NCBI RefSeq assembly: GCF_014203225.1
Contig: NZ_JACHIO010000001.1
Coordinates: forward strand, 62,001 to 126,000
DNA from: Granulicella mallensis
GTDB lineage: Bacteria > Acidobacteriota > Terriglobia > Terriglobales > Acidobacteriaceae
Direction of reading: 5' to 3'
Length of the DNA: 64,000 bases
The position numbers and the translations under genes are program-made. Numbering within the stretch: position 1 is the first letter of the stretch; each line of letters opens with the position of its first letter. Below are positions 1 through 10,528 of the stretch, piece by piece. The notes beneath the pieces were generated by a model. It was not told the DNA's origin, did not search any database, and was given only the letters and a program-made list of their open reading frames with translations.

Positions 1-4
1 CGTC

Positions 5-292
5 TTGATCTTTAGGGCCAAGGGCCCGTTTCATCCCAGCCTGGGGTGGAGCGCAGCAGCGAGCGGTTTATAGCTCGCTGCAAGCGTAGCCCCAAGTACA
101 GGATCACCTCGAAAGCAGAGGGCTGTAAGCCCGATTCATCGTGCTGCACGATGAGTCGGGCTTACAGCCCTCAACTTTTACTCCTGCGCTAACCTGGGGC
201 GTCGCTCCCCGAGCCACCACGCTATCGCGTGTTGCCCCGGATTCGCTTTGCCCCAGGCTGGTATGAAACGGGCCCTTGGCCCTAAAGATCAA
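5..292. repeat. Nested long inverted repeat
   Basis: Outer arms of 42 nt (5-46 and 251-292) are reverse complements with one mismatch. Near the centre, a second hairpin has arms at about 118-144 and 146-172 that pair almost completely (one G-T type mismatch), giving a stem starting GAGGGCTGTAAGCCC. The sequence between the arms is less symmetric. Open frames across it are by-products of the palindrome. It has the form of a non-autonomous, MITE- or REP-like intergenic element; no transposase gene is nearby. Confidence 0.8.
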
Positions 293-378
293 ATGGAGAC
301 TTCTCCGTGGCCTGTGAAGTCCCGTTCCTTCAAAGCAAGAGATCTAGCTAAATCTGAAATAAAGTCTGATGACACGCC

Positions 379-531
379 CTAGCCTTTAGCAGGCTGTGTC
401 TTCTCTTCAGACTGTTGCTTTTCTTTCTCTTCAAGAATCCACTCGAGCTTCTTTCGTTCCCAGGCCACACCCTCACGGCCGGCTTTTACAAGCTTCTCAG
501 CGAACTTCTGAATATCTACGTCCGGATCCAT
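379..531 (-). CDS. Small conserved-looking protein of unknown function (50 aa)
   Basis: A 50-codon ATG frame begins 13 nt after the xseB stop on the same strand and reads MDPDVDIQKFAEKLVKAGRE at its start. GAGGAG, formed by the end of xseB, lies about 15 nt upstream of the ATG and could act as a ribosome-binding site at long spacing. The product is highly charged and predicted helical (WERKKLEWILEEKEKQQ), with no signal peptide or membrane segment. Its TAG stop is the first part of the repeat end TAGGGCGTGTCATC. Function is not recognised. Strand, spacing and amphipathic composition favour a real gene co-transcribed with xseB, but a chance frame cannot be excluded. Confidence 0.55.
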   Translation of the reverse strand: MDPDVDIQKFAEKLVKAGREGVAWERKKLEWILEEKEKQQSEEKTQPAKG

Positions 532-543
532 AGCGGCTTTACT

Positions 544-812
544 CTACTCCTCGTCCACTTCCTCGTCATCCTCATCGCCCTCTTCATCCGCCACCGCCAG
601 GGCCAACTCCTCCACCCGTACCGGTCCTGATTCCGACGGCTCCAGCAGCACCTGAATCCGGCTCTCCGCACTCGAGAGCTGGGACTTGCAGGCGTTCGAC
701 AGATGCACGCCGCGCTCGAACAGGCTGACGCTCTCATCCAGCGACAAGTCGCCGCGCTCAAGCTGCTCGACGACCTTCTCCAACTCCGCTAACTGATCCT
801 CAAAGCTCGCCA

Positions 813-816
<4 letters not shown>
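544..816 (-). CDS. xseB: Exodeoxyribonuclease VII small subunit
   Basis: The 90-residue product starts MMASFEDQLAELEKVVEQLE and carries the family pattern of two helices with LERGDLSLDESVSLFERGV. In the family this subunit assembles in several copies with XseA to make the exonuclease that degrades single-stranded DNA to oligonucleotides in the cytoplasm. After about residue 65 there is an unusually acidic tail of Asp and Glu residues that typical XseB proteins lack. The ATG overlaps the stop of the upstream methyltransferase/MTHFR gene as ATGA, so the two are translationally coupled. xseA is not in the window. Confidence 0.93.
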
Positions 817-2696
<1,880 letters not shown>

Positions 2697-2842
2697 TCGT
2701 CTCCCGTGTTCCTCGTGCATCCTCCATCGTATAACGTCACGAAGGAAGCAAAACGCGTGAGGCGGCGTTCCCCTTTGCTATACTCGGAACTAATAAATGC
2801 AGCAAATTGCTGTGGTCTCGCGACGGTTTGGAGTAGTTTACG

Positions 2843-4516
2843 TTGAAGAATAGAAGTCTCCCCGCACAGGTCGTTTCGGGCTTGCTCCTTGCAGTTGTCA
2901 CGCTCGCGCTTACCGCGTGCAATCGCCTCTACGTATTTCCAGCCAACAACTTCGCTGGCCGCCCCATCCCTCCAAGCCAGATTCTGCAGCGTGTTCTGGC
3001 GGCTTACACCGTCAACGGCGCGCAGGGCGGCCTCGAGATTCTGGATGGTCTGCGCGACATTCGTACGAATATTCAGGACACGATCCCAGCCTTCACCATC
3101 TCCGGCTTCTCTGCCGCAGAACCGGTACAGATCATCAACTACCCGGAACAACTCACTGGATACGTCCGTTCGTTTACCGATGGCACACTCCAGCAGATCA
3201 ACTATGGCGCCGAAAAGAGCAATGGCGCTTTCCCGTCGAGTTTCGGATTTGCCAACTCCCCTTCCGCAGCGGCGACCACTGCGGGTACACGTTTTGCCGA
3301 AGCTGCGGAGACCATCGGAATCCTGCAGGTCTCCGACAGTGGCGCAACTTACAACCTCAACCTTCCAAACGTCGATAAAGTAGCGATCGATCCAGGCAAC
3401 ACAATTATTCTGGCGATGGTTCGCAACTCCAACTCGCTCTATCGCGTGGTCAAGCTGGCTGCGTCTGTGAACCCCGTCAACCCTCCCGGCGCCATCGACT
3501 GCCAGCCGCTGTTGCTCCCGGTGTACTGTGTCGTACCCGTACCGGGAACCTATGATCGTCCTGTAGATGCCTCCTTCTCGCTCGATGCGAGCAGCGTCTA
3601 CATCCTGAACTGCGGCCCCGAATGCGGCGGCCAGCAGTCGAGCGTTACGGTTCTATCTGCTGCTGCCCTCGCCGCCGACACTCCCCCAACGAGCTCAACT
3701 TACCCGTCTCCGCTGCAGAACATCTCCGTGCCGAATCCCATCCCTGTTCCAGGCGGGGTCACGACAGCACTCTCCGACGGCACAACTCTTTATCTTGCGG
3801 GACAGAGTCTCCAGGGCAACGGTCTTTTCGGCGGAAATCTTTCGCTTCTGAACCTGGCCAACTACACCCTGCAGCCGACCACCTACAGCATCTCCGACGG
3901 CACCCACTCGAGGATGTTGTTTGCCGATAACAACACGCTGTGGATCGGATCGCAAAGCTGTGCCAACGGACCTCGTGCGGCACTTGCCACTAGTGGGGGC
4001 CTCACCCAGGCAGCCAATTACAACTGCCTCACGCGCTTCGTCACAGGCGGCAACACTGTTCTTCCTTCATGGACTGCCGGCACCAACTATACGATCGGCC
4101 AGAAGGTCTCCGATGGCACGAACGTCGAGTACGCACTGACGGCCGGCACGTCGGGTGGAAGCGCTCCCACCTGGCAAACAGGAATCGATCAGGGAACCAC
4201 CGATGGTGGCGTTACCTGGGTCAATCTGGGCGCTGTCAGCCCGGTGGAGATCGTTCCCGCAGTCACCCCCAACAACAAAACCAACACGAATATCACCGTT
4301 CAGTACGTCAATACCAACCTGAACGAGATGTACTACGGCGATCTGAACGGCATCTGCTGGGTTCAGAACTACAACAAGGTCTATTCGGCCTACGGCGGCC
4401 AGATTCACGCCTTCTCAACCGTAGATGACAGTGAAATCGACAACTCCCTCATCACCGTTCAGGGCACCGTACTCGACGTTGCCTATATGGACGCGTTGAC
4501 CAACTCCGCCAACTAA
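2843..4516 (+). CDS. Large lipoprotein of unknown function
   Basis: The 557-residue product starts at TTG, supported by GGAG 9 nt upstream and by the excellent lipoprotein signal that follows (hydrophobic run ending LTLALTAC, so Cys about 26 would be lipidated). The mature part is rich in Ser, Thr, Asn and Gly with repeated beta-strand segments, compatible with a propeller-like fold. Residues near 410-455 contain a short module (YTIGQKVSDGTN ... PTWQ ... TDGGVTWVNLG) resembling carbohydrate-binding or tail-fibre modules. It is probably at the outer membrane or periplasm. No catalytic motif is recognised. It ends 11 nt before the deacetylase gene, so the two may be co-transcribed. Confidence 0.85.
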   Translation: MKNRSLPAQVVSGLLLAVVTLALTACNRLYVFPANNFAGRPIPPSQILQRVLAAYTVNGAQGGLEILDGLRDIRTNIQDTIPAFTISGFSAAEPVQIINYPEQLTGYVRSFTDGTLQQINYGAEKSNGAFPSSFGFANSPSAAATTAGTRFAEAAETIGILQVSDSGATYNLNLPNVDKVAIDPGNTIILAMVRNSNSLYRVVKLAASVNPVNPPGAIDCQPLLLPVYCVVPVPGTYDRPVDASFSLDASSVYILNCGPECGGQQSSVTVLSAAALAADTPPTSSTYPSPLQNISVPNPIPVPGGVTTALSDGTTLYLAGQSLQGNGLFGGNLSLLNLANYTLQPTTYSISDGTHSRMLFADNNTLWIGSQSCANGPRAALATSGGLTQAANYNCLTRFVTGGNTVLPSWTAGTNYTIGQKVSDGTNVEYALTAGTSGGSAPTWQTGIDQGTTDGGVTWVNLGAVSPVEIVPAVTPNNKTNTNITVQYVNTNLNEMYYGDLNGICWVQNYNKVYSAYGGQIHAFSTVDDSEIDNSLITVQGTVLDVAYMDALTNSAN

Positions 4517-4527
4517 TCATCTCTTCT

Positions 4528-5271
4528 ATGCCTGGCACAAGCTCTACGCCACCACAGGTCGATGTACTCGCCATCGCAGCTCATCGCGATGACGTAGAGC
4601 AGACCTGTGGTGGCACGCTGCTTGTGCAGCACTCGTTAGGCTGGCGTACGGGCATCCTCGATCTCACACGAGGAGAGAGCGGCACCCGCGGCACTGCCGC
4701 CGAACGAGCCGCGGAAGCCGAAGCCGCCGCACGCATTCTGCATGTCTCACACCGTGAGGCGCTCGATCTGCCCGATGGCAACGTGCAGAACACCCTCGAA
4801 AACCGTCTGAAGATCGCCGCGGTCCTGCGCCGTCTGCGGCCACGCGTAGTGATCCTTCCCTACTGGCAGGGCCGCCATCCGGACCACTACACCTCAGCGA
4901 CCCTTGGCTACGAGGCCTGCTTTGCCGCAGGCCTGTCGCGGCTCGACCTGCCTGCGGAACACGGCGCGCCGCATCGGCCCTACAAGATCCTCTACGCCTC
5001 GCTGTACTCCGATGTGCGCCCTACGTTCGTCGTCGACATCACGGAGCACATCGAGACTCGGTTGCAATCGTTGCTGGCCTATCGCTCCCAGTATGGCGAG
5101 CAGCACGCAGGAGCGGGCCTCTTTGTTCCCGAAAGCGATATCCGCGAACGCATGTTTGCGACAGCGCGCCACTATGGTCTTCTCGCCGGGGTTCGCTACG
5201 CTGAACCCTTTGTGCAGAAGGAAGTCGGCGCAGTGCAGGACCTGATGATGCTGCCGGTACAAAGCATCTAG
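4528..5271 (+). CDS. bshB1: PIG-L/LmbE family deacetylase, probable bacillithiol biosynthesis BshB1
   Basis: The 247-residue protein has the LmbE zinc site: AAHRDDVEQTCGGTL (H19, D21, D22; the usual HPDD is HRDD here) and RHPDH (H117, H120). The DLPDGNVQN segment and overall length fit BshB1, which removes acetyl from GlcNAc-malate to give GlcN-malate in bacillithiol synthesis. Metal-dependent N-acetyl-sugar deacetylase activity is secure at family level; assignment to bacillithiol rather than another GlcNAc conjugate is inference. The gene follows the lipoprotein by 11 nt and is followed by a repeat element. Confidence 0.82.
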   Translation: MPGTSSTPPQVDVLAIAAHRDDVEQTCGGTLLVQHSLGWRTGILDLTRGESGTRGTAAERAAEAEAAARILHVSHREALDLPDGNVQNTLENRLKIAAVLRRLRPRVVILPYWQGRHPDHYTSATLGYEACFAAGLSRLDLPAEHGAPHRPYKILYASLYSDVRPTFVVDITEHIETRLQSLLAYRSQYGEQHAGAGLFVPESDIRERMFATARHYGLLAGVRYAEPFVQKEVGAVQDLMMLPVQSI

Positions 5272-5284
5272 AGTAACGTTGAAA

Positions 5285-5710
5285 AGAACCCCCTATCGAA
5301 CGGTGTAAACATTTTGCTGAGCCACAAATCGGAAGGGCACGGTTTCAACCGTGCCGTAATACGCCGGGCCAAAGGCACGTACCGCTCTGCCGAAGGCCGG
5401 AGTGAAGCCCGTAGGGCATAACGACTGAATTGCCTTCTTTGGTTGTGGCGAAACCGCCCACCCGAGCCACGAATCCCTCCCTGGCCAGCCCTGCACAGTC
5501 TTGGCTGTACCAAAAAAAGCAATTCAGTCGCTCCGGCTACGCCTTCACTCCGGCCTTCGGCAGAGTGGTAATAGTTGCACAGCTTTTGCGGCCTGGCTGA
5601 AGCCAGGCCCTTCCGGGGCTTGCCTCACGATGCGATTTGCACGCCTCAAGTTTCAACCCCAAAACAGCAATTTGATGACACGCTCTAGGGGGATTGGATG
5701 ACACACCCTA
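5285..5710. repeat. Composite intergenic repeat, family 1, copy A
   Basis: The 450 bp between the deacetylase gene and lpxD hold no gene. It contains a TTCA-loop hairpin unit at 5331-5356, an inverse copy of that unit at 5589-5614, long inverted arms (CTCTGCCGAAGGCCGGAGTG at about 5392 to CGACTGAATTGC, and the complement at about 5519-5565), and two GATGACAC tails at about 5672-5710. Copies B (12.3 kb) and C (13.9 kb) share these blocks. The short frames here run across the palindromes and are not credible genes. Confidence 0.85.
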
Positions 5711-5720
5711 AACTCGAACC

Positions 5721-6650
5721 CTATTTGAGCCGCCGCACCCGCGCCAGAGACTTCAAATAATCCTTCACAGGCTCGGCAGGAGTTCCCGCAAACATCTCAC
5801 CGGGCCCTGTCACCGTCTTGCCCGGAAAGATGCCTCCCTGCCCCCCAAGAATGACCCCCGGGCCCACATTGACGTGGTCGCCAAGCCCTACCTGACCGGC
5901 CAGCACAGCCCCATCCCCTACTGTCGTTGAGCCGGAGATACCCACTTGGGCGGCGATCACCACATGGCGGCCGATGTTGCAGTTGTGCCCAATGTGCACC
6001 AGGTTGTCGATCTTCGCGCCCCGGCCGATCCGCGTCTCGCCCAGCGCTCCACGATCGATGGTGGTGTTCGCGCCGATCTCTACGTCATCCTCGACGACCA
6101 GACGGCCTTGCTGAGGGAACAAAAGGTACTCGCCAGTCCCGGAGTTGCGTACATAGCCGAACCCTGTCGCACCCAGCACCGCCCCGGACTGCACGACGAC
6201 GCGATCCCCGAGCGTCGCCCCCTTGCAGATCGTCGCTCGGCTGCCGATATTGCAGTCCGCTCCGATCACAACATTCGCTTCGATCACCGCACCCGCTCCC
6301 ACCCGCGTCCGCGTACCCAGAACAGCAGAGGCATCGATGATGGCAGCCGGATGATGGAGCGGGCTCTCGTCAGGTACCACGAGCTCTTTCGCGACTACGG
6401 CGAACGCATACTTCGGGTCGCGCACCCAGAGCACACGAGTGTCGTCGCTCTCCAGGGCACCGCGCCGCGCAAGGATCAATCCAGCCTGCGATGCCAGTGC
6501 CGCTCGCAGCGTCGTTTCGTCCTGGGCAAAGACCAGGGCCTCCGCCTCTGCGCCCTCGATCTCCGCGACATGCGAGAGAATGGCCTGTGATGCCGTTTCA
6601 ACCCCCAAAAGCGCGGCAATCTCCGTTGCCGTTCTGCGAATCGCACTCAT
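5721..6650 (-). CDS. lpxD: UDP-3-O-acylglucosamine N-acyltransferase
   Basis: The 309-residue product has an N-terminal uridine-binding-like domain (about 1-100) followed by left-handed beta-helix hexapeptide repeats, with the catalytic His in NLVHIGHN (H222). LpxD adds the second hydroxyacyl chain to UDP-3-O-acyl-glucosamine in lipid A synthesis, so the organism makes LPS. The frame is open further upstream, but the ATG at 6650 overlaps the stop of the upstream acyltransferase as ATGA and gives the standard N-terminus [16 protein letters not shown]. The pairing with an LpxL-type gene supports a lipid A operon. Confidence 0.94.
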   Translation of the reverse strand: MSAIRRTATEIAALLGVETASQAILSHVAEIEGAEAEALVFAQDETTLRAALASQAGLILARRGALESDDTRVLWVRDPKYAFAVVAKELVVPDESPLHHPAAIIDASAVLGTRTRVGAGAVIEANVVIGADCNIGSRATICKGATLGDRVVVQSGAVLGATGFGYVRNSGTGEYLLFPQQGRLVVEDDVEIGANTTIDRGALGETRIGRGAKIDNLVHIGHNCNIGRHVVIAAQVGISGSTTVGDGAVLAGQVGLGDHVNVGPGVILGGQGGIFPGKTVTGPGEMFAGTPAEPVKDYLKSLARVRRLK

Positions 6651-7591
6651 CTGTAAAGGCTCCCTTCGCCTTCGGGCCTGGTCTTCCAGCGGCGATGCAC
6701 CCAGAGCCACTGCTCCGGATAGCGGCGAACATAGGATTCGATCGTTGACGTGAAGAGTGCCGTATTCGCCAGGATGTCCGCCTGCGTATCTTCCGTGCGC
6801 ACCAGGTTGAGCTCTTCACCGAAGTGCAGCACGTAGCGTCTTTCGCTCTCCTCCCATAGGAGAAATCCCGGTAGCACCGCCGCGCCGGTCTTCAGCGCGA
6901 CCCGCGCCAGTCCGGACGCCGTACAGGCCTCAACGCCGAAGAACGGCACGAAGACCCCTTGTGGCGGAGTCATATTCGTATCCATCAGGATGCCGACCGT
7001 CTCGCCGCGCTGCATCGCCGACAGCAAGCCGCGGGCGAAGTCGTCTTTATGAACGACGCGATTGCCATGCAGGCAGCGTATTTCGTTGACGAACGCGTCC
7101 ACCCTTGGGTTATCGAGTCTGCGGATGACCAGAGACATGGGATAGCCCCGCAGCGAGTGATAAAAGCTCGACAGCTCCCACGCGCCCAGGTGTCCAGTCA
7201 GGACCAGCACGCCCCGGCCCTTCTCACGAGCCTGGAGGTAATTCTCCAGCCCTTCATAGCGAACAAACTTTGAGGCGCTCTCCAGCGTGTAGCCGCGCAT
7301 CTTGCAGAACTCCGCTATCTGCCAGCCCAGCCGGATGTAGAGCTTGTGAAGAATCTCGCGGCGCTCTTCTTCGGTCTTCTCCGGAAAGGCCAGCTTGAGA
7401 TTTCGCAGGCCTGTCCGCCGCAGGCCACCAAGTCCTTTCCAGCACACCCAGCCAATCGCCGCACCCGTTCCCCGGGCTATCGATCTTGGCAGCAGGCCTA
7501 TGGCTCCTACCAATCCGCGCAGAGCCCAATACTCCACGTTCTCCCGAAAGGAGGGTGTCACCGGCAATGAGGTCTGCGAGATAGCGGCCAA
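6647..7591 (-). CDS. LpxL/HtrB-family lipid A late acyltransferase
   Basis: The conserved part reads [17 protein letters not shown], then the catalytic HX4E in [36 protein letters not shown] and the C-terminal [16 protein letters not shown]. This is the lysophospholipid/lauroyl acyltransferase family that adds secondary chains to lipid A at the inner membrane. The start is unresolved. The frame is open far upstream but overlaps the SYLF gene there, and no ATG lies between 7689 and the conserved region. TTG at 7591 or 7567 and GTG at 7561 are possible, none with a clear Shine-Dalgarno. It overlaps lpxD by ATGA. Confidence 0.88.
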   Translation of the reverse strand: MAAISQTSLPVTPSFRENVEYWALRGLVGAIGLLPRSIARGTGAAIGWVCWKGLGGLRRTGLRNLKLAFPEKTEEERREILHKLYIRLGWQIAEFCKMRGYTLESASKFVRYEGLENYLQAREKGRGVLVLTGHLGAWELSSFYHSLRGYPMSLVIRRLDNPRVDAFVNEIRCLHGNRVVHKDDFARGLLSAMQRGETVGILMDTNMTPPQGVFVPFFGVEACTASGLARVALKTGAAVLPGFLLWEESERRYVLHFGEELNLVRTEDTQADILANTALFTSTIESYVRRYPEQWLWVHRRWKTRPEGEGSLYR

Positions 7592-7640
7592 GAACTCAGT
7601 GTACGCAATGCAGAGATTCCAGTCTCTCCAGACAAGCAGA

Positions 7641-7662
7641 AAGGGCGGCCGGAGCCGCCCTT
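7641..7662 (-). terminator. GC-rich hairpin after the SYLF gene
   Basis: A perfect 9-bp stem (AAGGGCGGC / GCCGCCCTT, loop CGGA on the plus strand) lies 27 nt beyond the SYLF stop and before the acyltransferase gene. The run of T after the stem is weak, so it may be a partial terminator or an mRNA-stabilising structure. Confidence 0.5.
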
Positions 7663-7688
7663 CTTTGCCTGCATACTGCCTGGTTGGT

Positions 7689-8387
7689 TTAGTGGTTGTC
7701 CTGCGAGACGATGAAGTACTTCGCAACGGTGTGGACAAAGCGACGTGCGTTCTGGGGTGTCGGCGAGTTGCCGTGCAGCACACCCTCGAAAGGGATGTCT
7801 GCGCCATATTCAGCGCGAGTGTCATCGCCATTTTGCGAGAGCACCGTGCCGTCCAGATCGATACCGGCAAAGAGTCCCTTGCTGCGCGAGTAGGTCAGGA
7901 ATTCAGCATTCAGCTTCCAGTCCGTACCTGCCTGTGCATTGCGGCCCACGGGACCGGCTGTGGCAGCAGCATCGCCGCCGATCTTGAACTTGGACTTCAG
8001 CATGTCCTGAAGACCATTCTTATTCATCGCGACCAGTATGAGATCCGTGGACTGTCCACCGATCTGCCAGCCGAAGCTGCCACCAGCCAACTGTACGAAC
8101 ACCGGAGCGCTCCAGCCACGCGGCGTGCGGCACGTTGCCGCCCCCTGACCGTACTGACCGCCCACAATGAAAGCACCTTTTTTATAGGCCGGAATGACCA
8201 CCACACAATGAGCACCCGCCAGAATGGACTGAGGAATTCCCCGATCCGGCGTCGCCATCACTTCATCGATTACGTCTGCCGCCGCGTTCAAACGATCCGT
8301 CAACTTCGCATCCTGCGCATGTGCATGTACAGGAATCAAACCAGCCGACATCACCAGGGCACAAAGGACTACGCTAACTTTCTTCAT
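7689..8387 (-). CDS. Exported SYLF (Ysc84) domain lipid-binding protein
   Basis: The 232-residue product has a clear Sec signal (MKKVSVVLCALVMSAGL ... HAHAQ) and then the SYLF fold: VIDEVMATPDRGIP, GAHCVVVIPAYKKGAFIVGG, GGSFGWQIGGQSTDLIL, and a conserved Ser-Lys-Gly segment SRSKGLFAGIDLDGTVL. Family members bind phosphoinositides or other lipids; bacterial roles are poorly defined. It probably acts in the periplasm. The ATG at 8387 was preferred to the upstream TTG at 8402 because AAAGG lies 7 nt before it. It is transcribed alone, with a hairpin downstream. Confidence 0.9.
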   Translation of the reverse strand: MKKVSVVLCALVMSAGLIPVHAHAQDAKLTDRLNAAADVIDEVMATPDRGIPQSILAGAHCVVVIPAYKKGAFIVGGQYGQGAATCRTPRGWSAPVFVQLAGGSFGWQIGGQSTDLILVAMNKNGLQDMLKSKFKIGGDAAATAGPVGRNAQAGTDWKLNAEFLTYSRSKGLFAGIDLDGTVLSQNGDDTRAEYGADIPFEGVLHGNSPTPQNARRFVHTVAKYFIVSQDNH

Positions 8388-8521
8388 CGCATTGCCTTTC
8401 AATAGCGAGTTTGCGGCTATTTATAATTTCTGCCGCCTCAGGACAGTCAGATGGGATACAGCCATACCGGGGTTGCACAAGAAAAACGGAGGGATGAGTC
8501 ATTACCACCCGGCTCTCCTTT

Positions 8522-9160
8522 TTAGGAGGCGGTTTCAGCTTCAGAGGCACCCATGCGATTCTTCCAATGGGTCCAGACAAACCACACGACTCCAACGAGC
8601 AGAACCAACTCCACGCCATGGTGGAACTTATCGAAGACCGCCTTGAAACGCGGATCAGTCTGGAAGCGTTTGCCCAGCTTCATACCCACATAGGCCAGGA
8701 CATAGCACCAGGGCCAGGAACCAATAAACGTGTAGAGATGAAAGCGGAACTGGTTCATCTTCGCCATTCCCGCCGGGAACGCAATGAACGTCCGAACGAT
8801 CGGCAGCATCCTGCCGATCAGCACGGTGATGGAGCCGAAGCGGGCGAAGAAGTGCTCGGCCATGTCCAGATCGCGCTTGCTGAGCAGCAGGTACCGGCCA
8901 AAACGCTCGACCATCGGACGGCCGCCCTTAGCGCCGATCCAGTAAGCCGGAATCGACCCCAGATTGGAAGCCAGGGATGCAAGGGTCGCCAGGAGGATGA
9001 GCTGCATCTGCGAGTGGGCCAGCGCATACCCCGCGAAGGGCATGATGACCTCAGACGGAATGGGAATGCAGGCTGATTGAATCGCCATGAGCAGGACAAC
9101 GCCGGCATAACCTCCCGCGCTGATGAAGGCCACCAGGATTGCAATGAGTTTCTCTGACAT
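8522..9160 (-). CDS. DedA-family inner-membrane protein
   Basis: The 212-residue membrane protein shows the DedA signatures IPIPSEVIMPFAGY, GSIPAYWIGAKGGR and the Arg-rich GRMLPIVRTFIAFPAG, plus about five hydrophobic segments. Members are implicated in undecaprenyl-phosphate or phospholipid flipping and in envelope homeostasis. The open frame continues upstream to 9304, but that stretch is repeat sequence, so the ATG at 9160 (MSEKLIAILVAFI) is taken as the start. It is flanked by its own intergenic regions. Confidence 0.92.
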   Translation of the reverse strand: MSEKLIAILVAFISAGGYAGVVLLMAIQSACIPIPSEVIMPFAGYALAHSQMQLILLATLASLASNLGSIPAYWIGAKGGRPMVERFGRYLLLSKRDLDMAEHFFARFGSITVLIGRMLPIVRTFIAFPAGMAKMNQFRFHLYTFIGSWPWCYVLAYVGMKLGKRFQTDPRFKAVFDKFHHGVELVLLVGVVWFVWTHWKNRMGASEAETAS

Positions 9161-9179
9161 TCCTGTGCAGTATATCGCG

Positions 9180-9416
9180 ACCGGGTGCCCCATCCTCGAC
9201 GCGCGATTTTGCGCGGCAGGGTGGGGTATCGTGCAAAGCACGACCGTCTTTTGCTCGTAGTGGAAACGATGCCTGAATGGAGGAGTGCGGTCGTTTGCTA
9301 CCACAAACGATACCCCCGACGCAGAGCGCGCTTCGAAGATCAGTGGGGCTCGCTTGCCGTCTATACCCCACCCTGCCGCACGATAAAACCGCGCGTCGAG
9401 GATGGGGCACCCAACT
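9180..9416. repeat. GATGGGG-type inverted repeat, family 2, copy 1
   Basis: The 311-bp gap between the divergent dedA and hemQ genes is mostly a repeat. The left arm (about 9183-9243) contains GGGTGCCCCATCCTCGACGC and GCGGCAGGGTGGGGTATCGT. The right arm (about 9363-9412) carries the reverse complement, TACCCCACCCTGCCGC and GCGCGTCGAGGATGGGGCAC. The same left-arm sequence recurs at 21361-21425. No gene is credible inside. Promoters for dedA and hemQ must lie within or at its edges. Confidence 0.82.
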
Positions 9417-9471
9417 TACAGGGGCTGATCAATTTCTAGGTCGAGCCAACCACATTTGCTACGATTGCCCT

Positions 9472-10278
9472 ATGTCCGAAGTCGTAAAAGCACCCGAAGC
9501 AGTCACCCCCAGCACTCCCGAAAACTCCGCCCCCGCCAAGCCCCAGACCGGCGGCTATGGCGCTCCCCCCGCTCATGGCGGACCTCCGGTCAAACGTCAG
9601 ATCGTCTGCTTCAGCTTCTACAAGCTGCTGCCCGAGTGGCGCAGACTTCCCGCCGCCGAAAAGGCCGCACACAAGACTGCGTTCGCCGATGTACTGGCCC
9701 GTTGGAACAAGCCCGGCGAGTTCCTTTCCCTCACCTACTCGACCATCGGAACGCGCGGAGACGTCGATATGTGCGTCTGGTCGATCGGCTATGCCATCGA
9801 CGAGTTGAACAAGATGCGCTCGGAGCTGATGGCTACCCCGCTTGGCGGCTATCTCGAATCGCCGCACAACTTCCTCGCCATGACCAAGCGCTCGCAGTAC
9901 CAGATCGACCGCGAAGACGAGAGCGAAGGCGAAGGCCGCGGAGCGATTCGTCCCGGCGGACAGAAGTACATCTTCATCTATCCGTTCTGGAAGACACGGC
10001 CCTGGTACCTGCTCTCCCTGACCGAGCGCAAGCGCCTGATGGACGAGCACATCCGCGTCGGCCTGCTCTACCCGCGCGTCAAGCTGAACACCACCTACTC
10101 GTTCGGCATCGACGACCAGGAGTTCGTCGTCGCCTTCGAGACCAACTTCCCCGAGGACTTCCTCGACCTCGTGCAGCAGCTTCGTGAGACCGAGGCCAGC
10201 CTGTACACCCTCAAGGACACTCCGATCTTCAGCTGCGTGCGCCTGAAGCCGATGGAGATGCTGGACCGGTTGGGATGA
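9472..10278 (+). CDS. hemQ: Chlorite dismutase-family haem protein, probable coproheme decarboxylase HemQ/ChdC
   Basis: The 268-residue protein begins with a disordered Pro/Ala-rich stretch (about 1-42) followed by a chlorite-dismutase fold. It has the HemQ-like YPFWKTRPWY (Y170 at the position of the catalytic Tyr, K174) and DEHIRVG, whose H193 matches the proximal haem ligand, then FGIDDQEFVVAFE. ChdC oxidatively decarboxylates coproheme to protoheme, the last step of the coproporphyrin-dependent pathway. The upstream in-frame extension is repeat DNA; the ATG at 9472 is chosen. The role is inferred from motif similarity; a peroxidase-like paralogue is the main alternative. hemA, hemC and hemD lie elsewhere in the window. 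Confidence 0.82.
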   Translation: MSEVVKAPEAVTPSTPENSAPAKPQTGGYGAPPAHGGPPVKRQIVCFSFYKLLPEWRRLPAAEKAAHKTAFADVLARWNKPGEFLSLTYSTIGTRGDVDMCVWSIGYAIDELNKMRSELMATPLGGYLESPHNFLAMTKRSQYQIDREDESEGEGRGAIRPGGQKYIFIYPFWKTRPWYLLSLTERKRLMDEHIRVGLLYPRVKLNTTYSFGIDDQEFVVAFETNFPEDFLDLVQQLRETEASLYTLKDTPIFSCVRLKPMEMLDRLG

Positions 10279-10299
10279 GCAAGTCAGCGAGTCAGCAGC

Positions 10300-10522
10300 T
10301 ATCTGCTGCTTTTGCTTTTGCTTTTCTGGTTGTCATTCCGAGCGCAGCGAGCGAACCTGCTTTCTCCCGTTCTTCGCTCGTACTACCCAGAAAGCATATA
10401 GCTCCGAACGGGAAGAACCTGCTTTGTGCCAGCTCATAACGTTTGTTGCGGCACTGACGAAAAGCAGGAGGCAGCAGGTTCGCTCGCTCCGCTCGGAATG
10501 ACAACCAGAAAGGCAAAAGCGA
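10300..10522. repeat. GTCATTCCGAGCG-type inverted repeat, family 3
   Basis: The left arm (about 10311-10370) reads TTTTCTGGTTGTCATTCCGA then GCGCAGCGAGCGAACCTGC. The right arm (about 10471-10520) is its reverse complement, ending GGAATGACAACCAGAAAGGC. Arms of about 50 nt are separated by about 100 nt. The element fills the space between hemQ and nth and ends only about 7 nt before the nth start, so the nth leader is largely repeat-derived. Confidence 0.85.
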
Positions 10523-10528
10523 CGACAC

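Noticed and set aside
9161..9304. Upstream extension of the DedA gene
   Set aside because: It is translated family 2 repeat sequence; the membrane protein begins at 9160.
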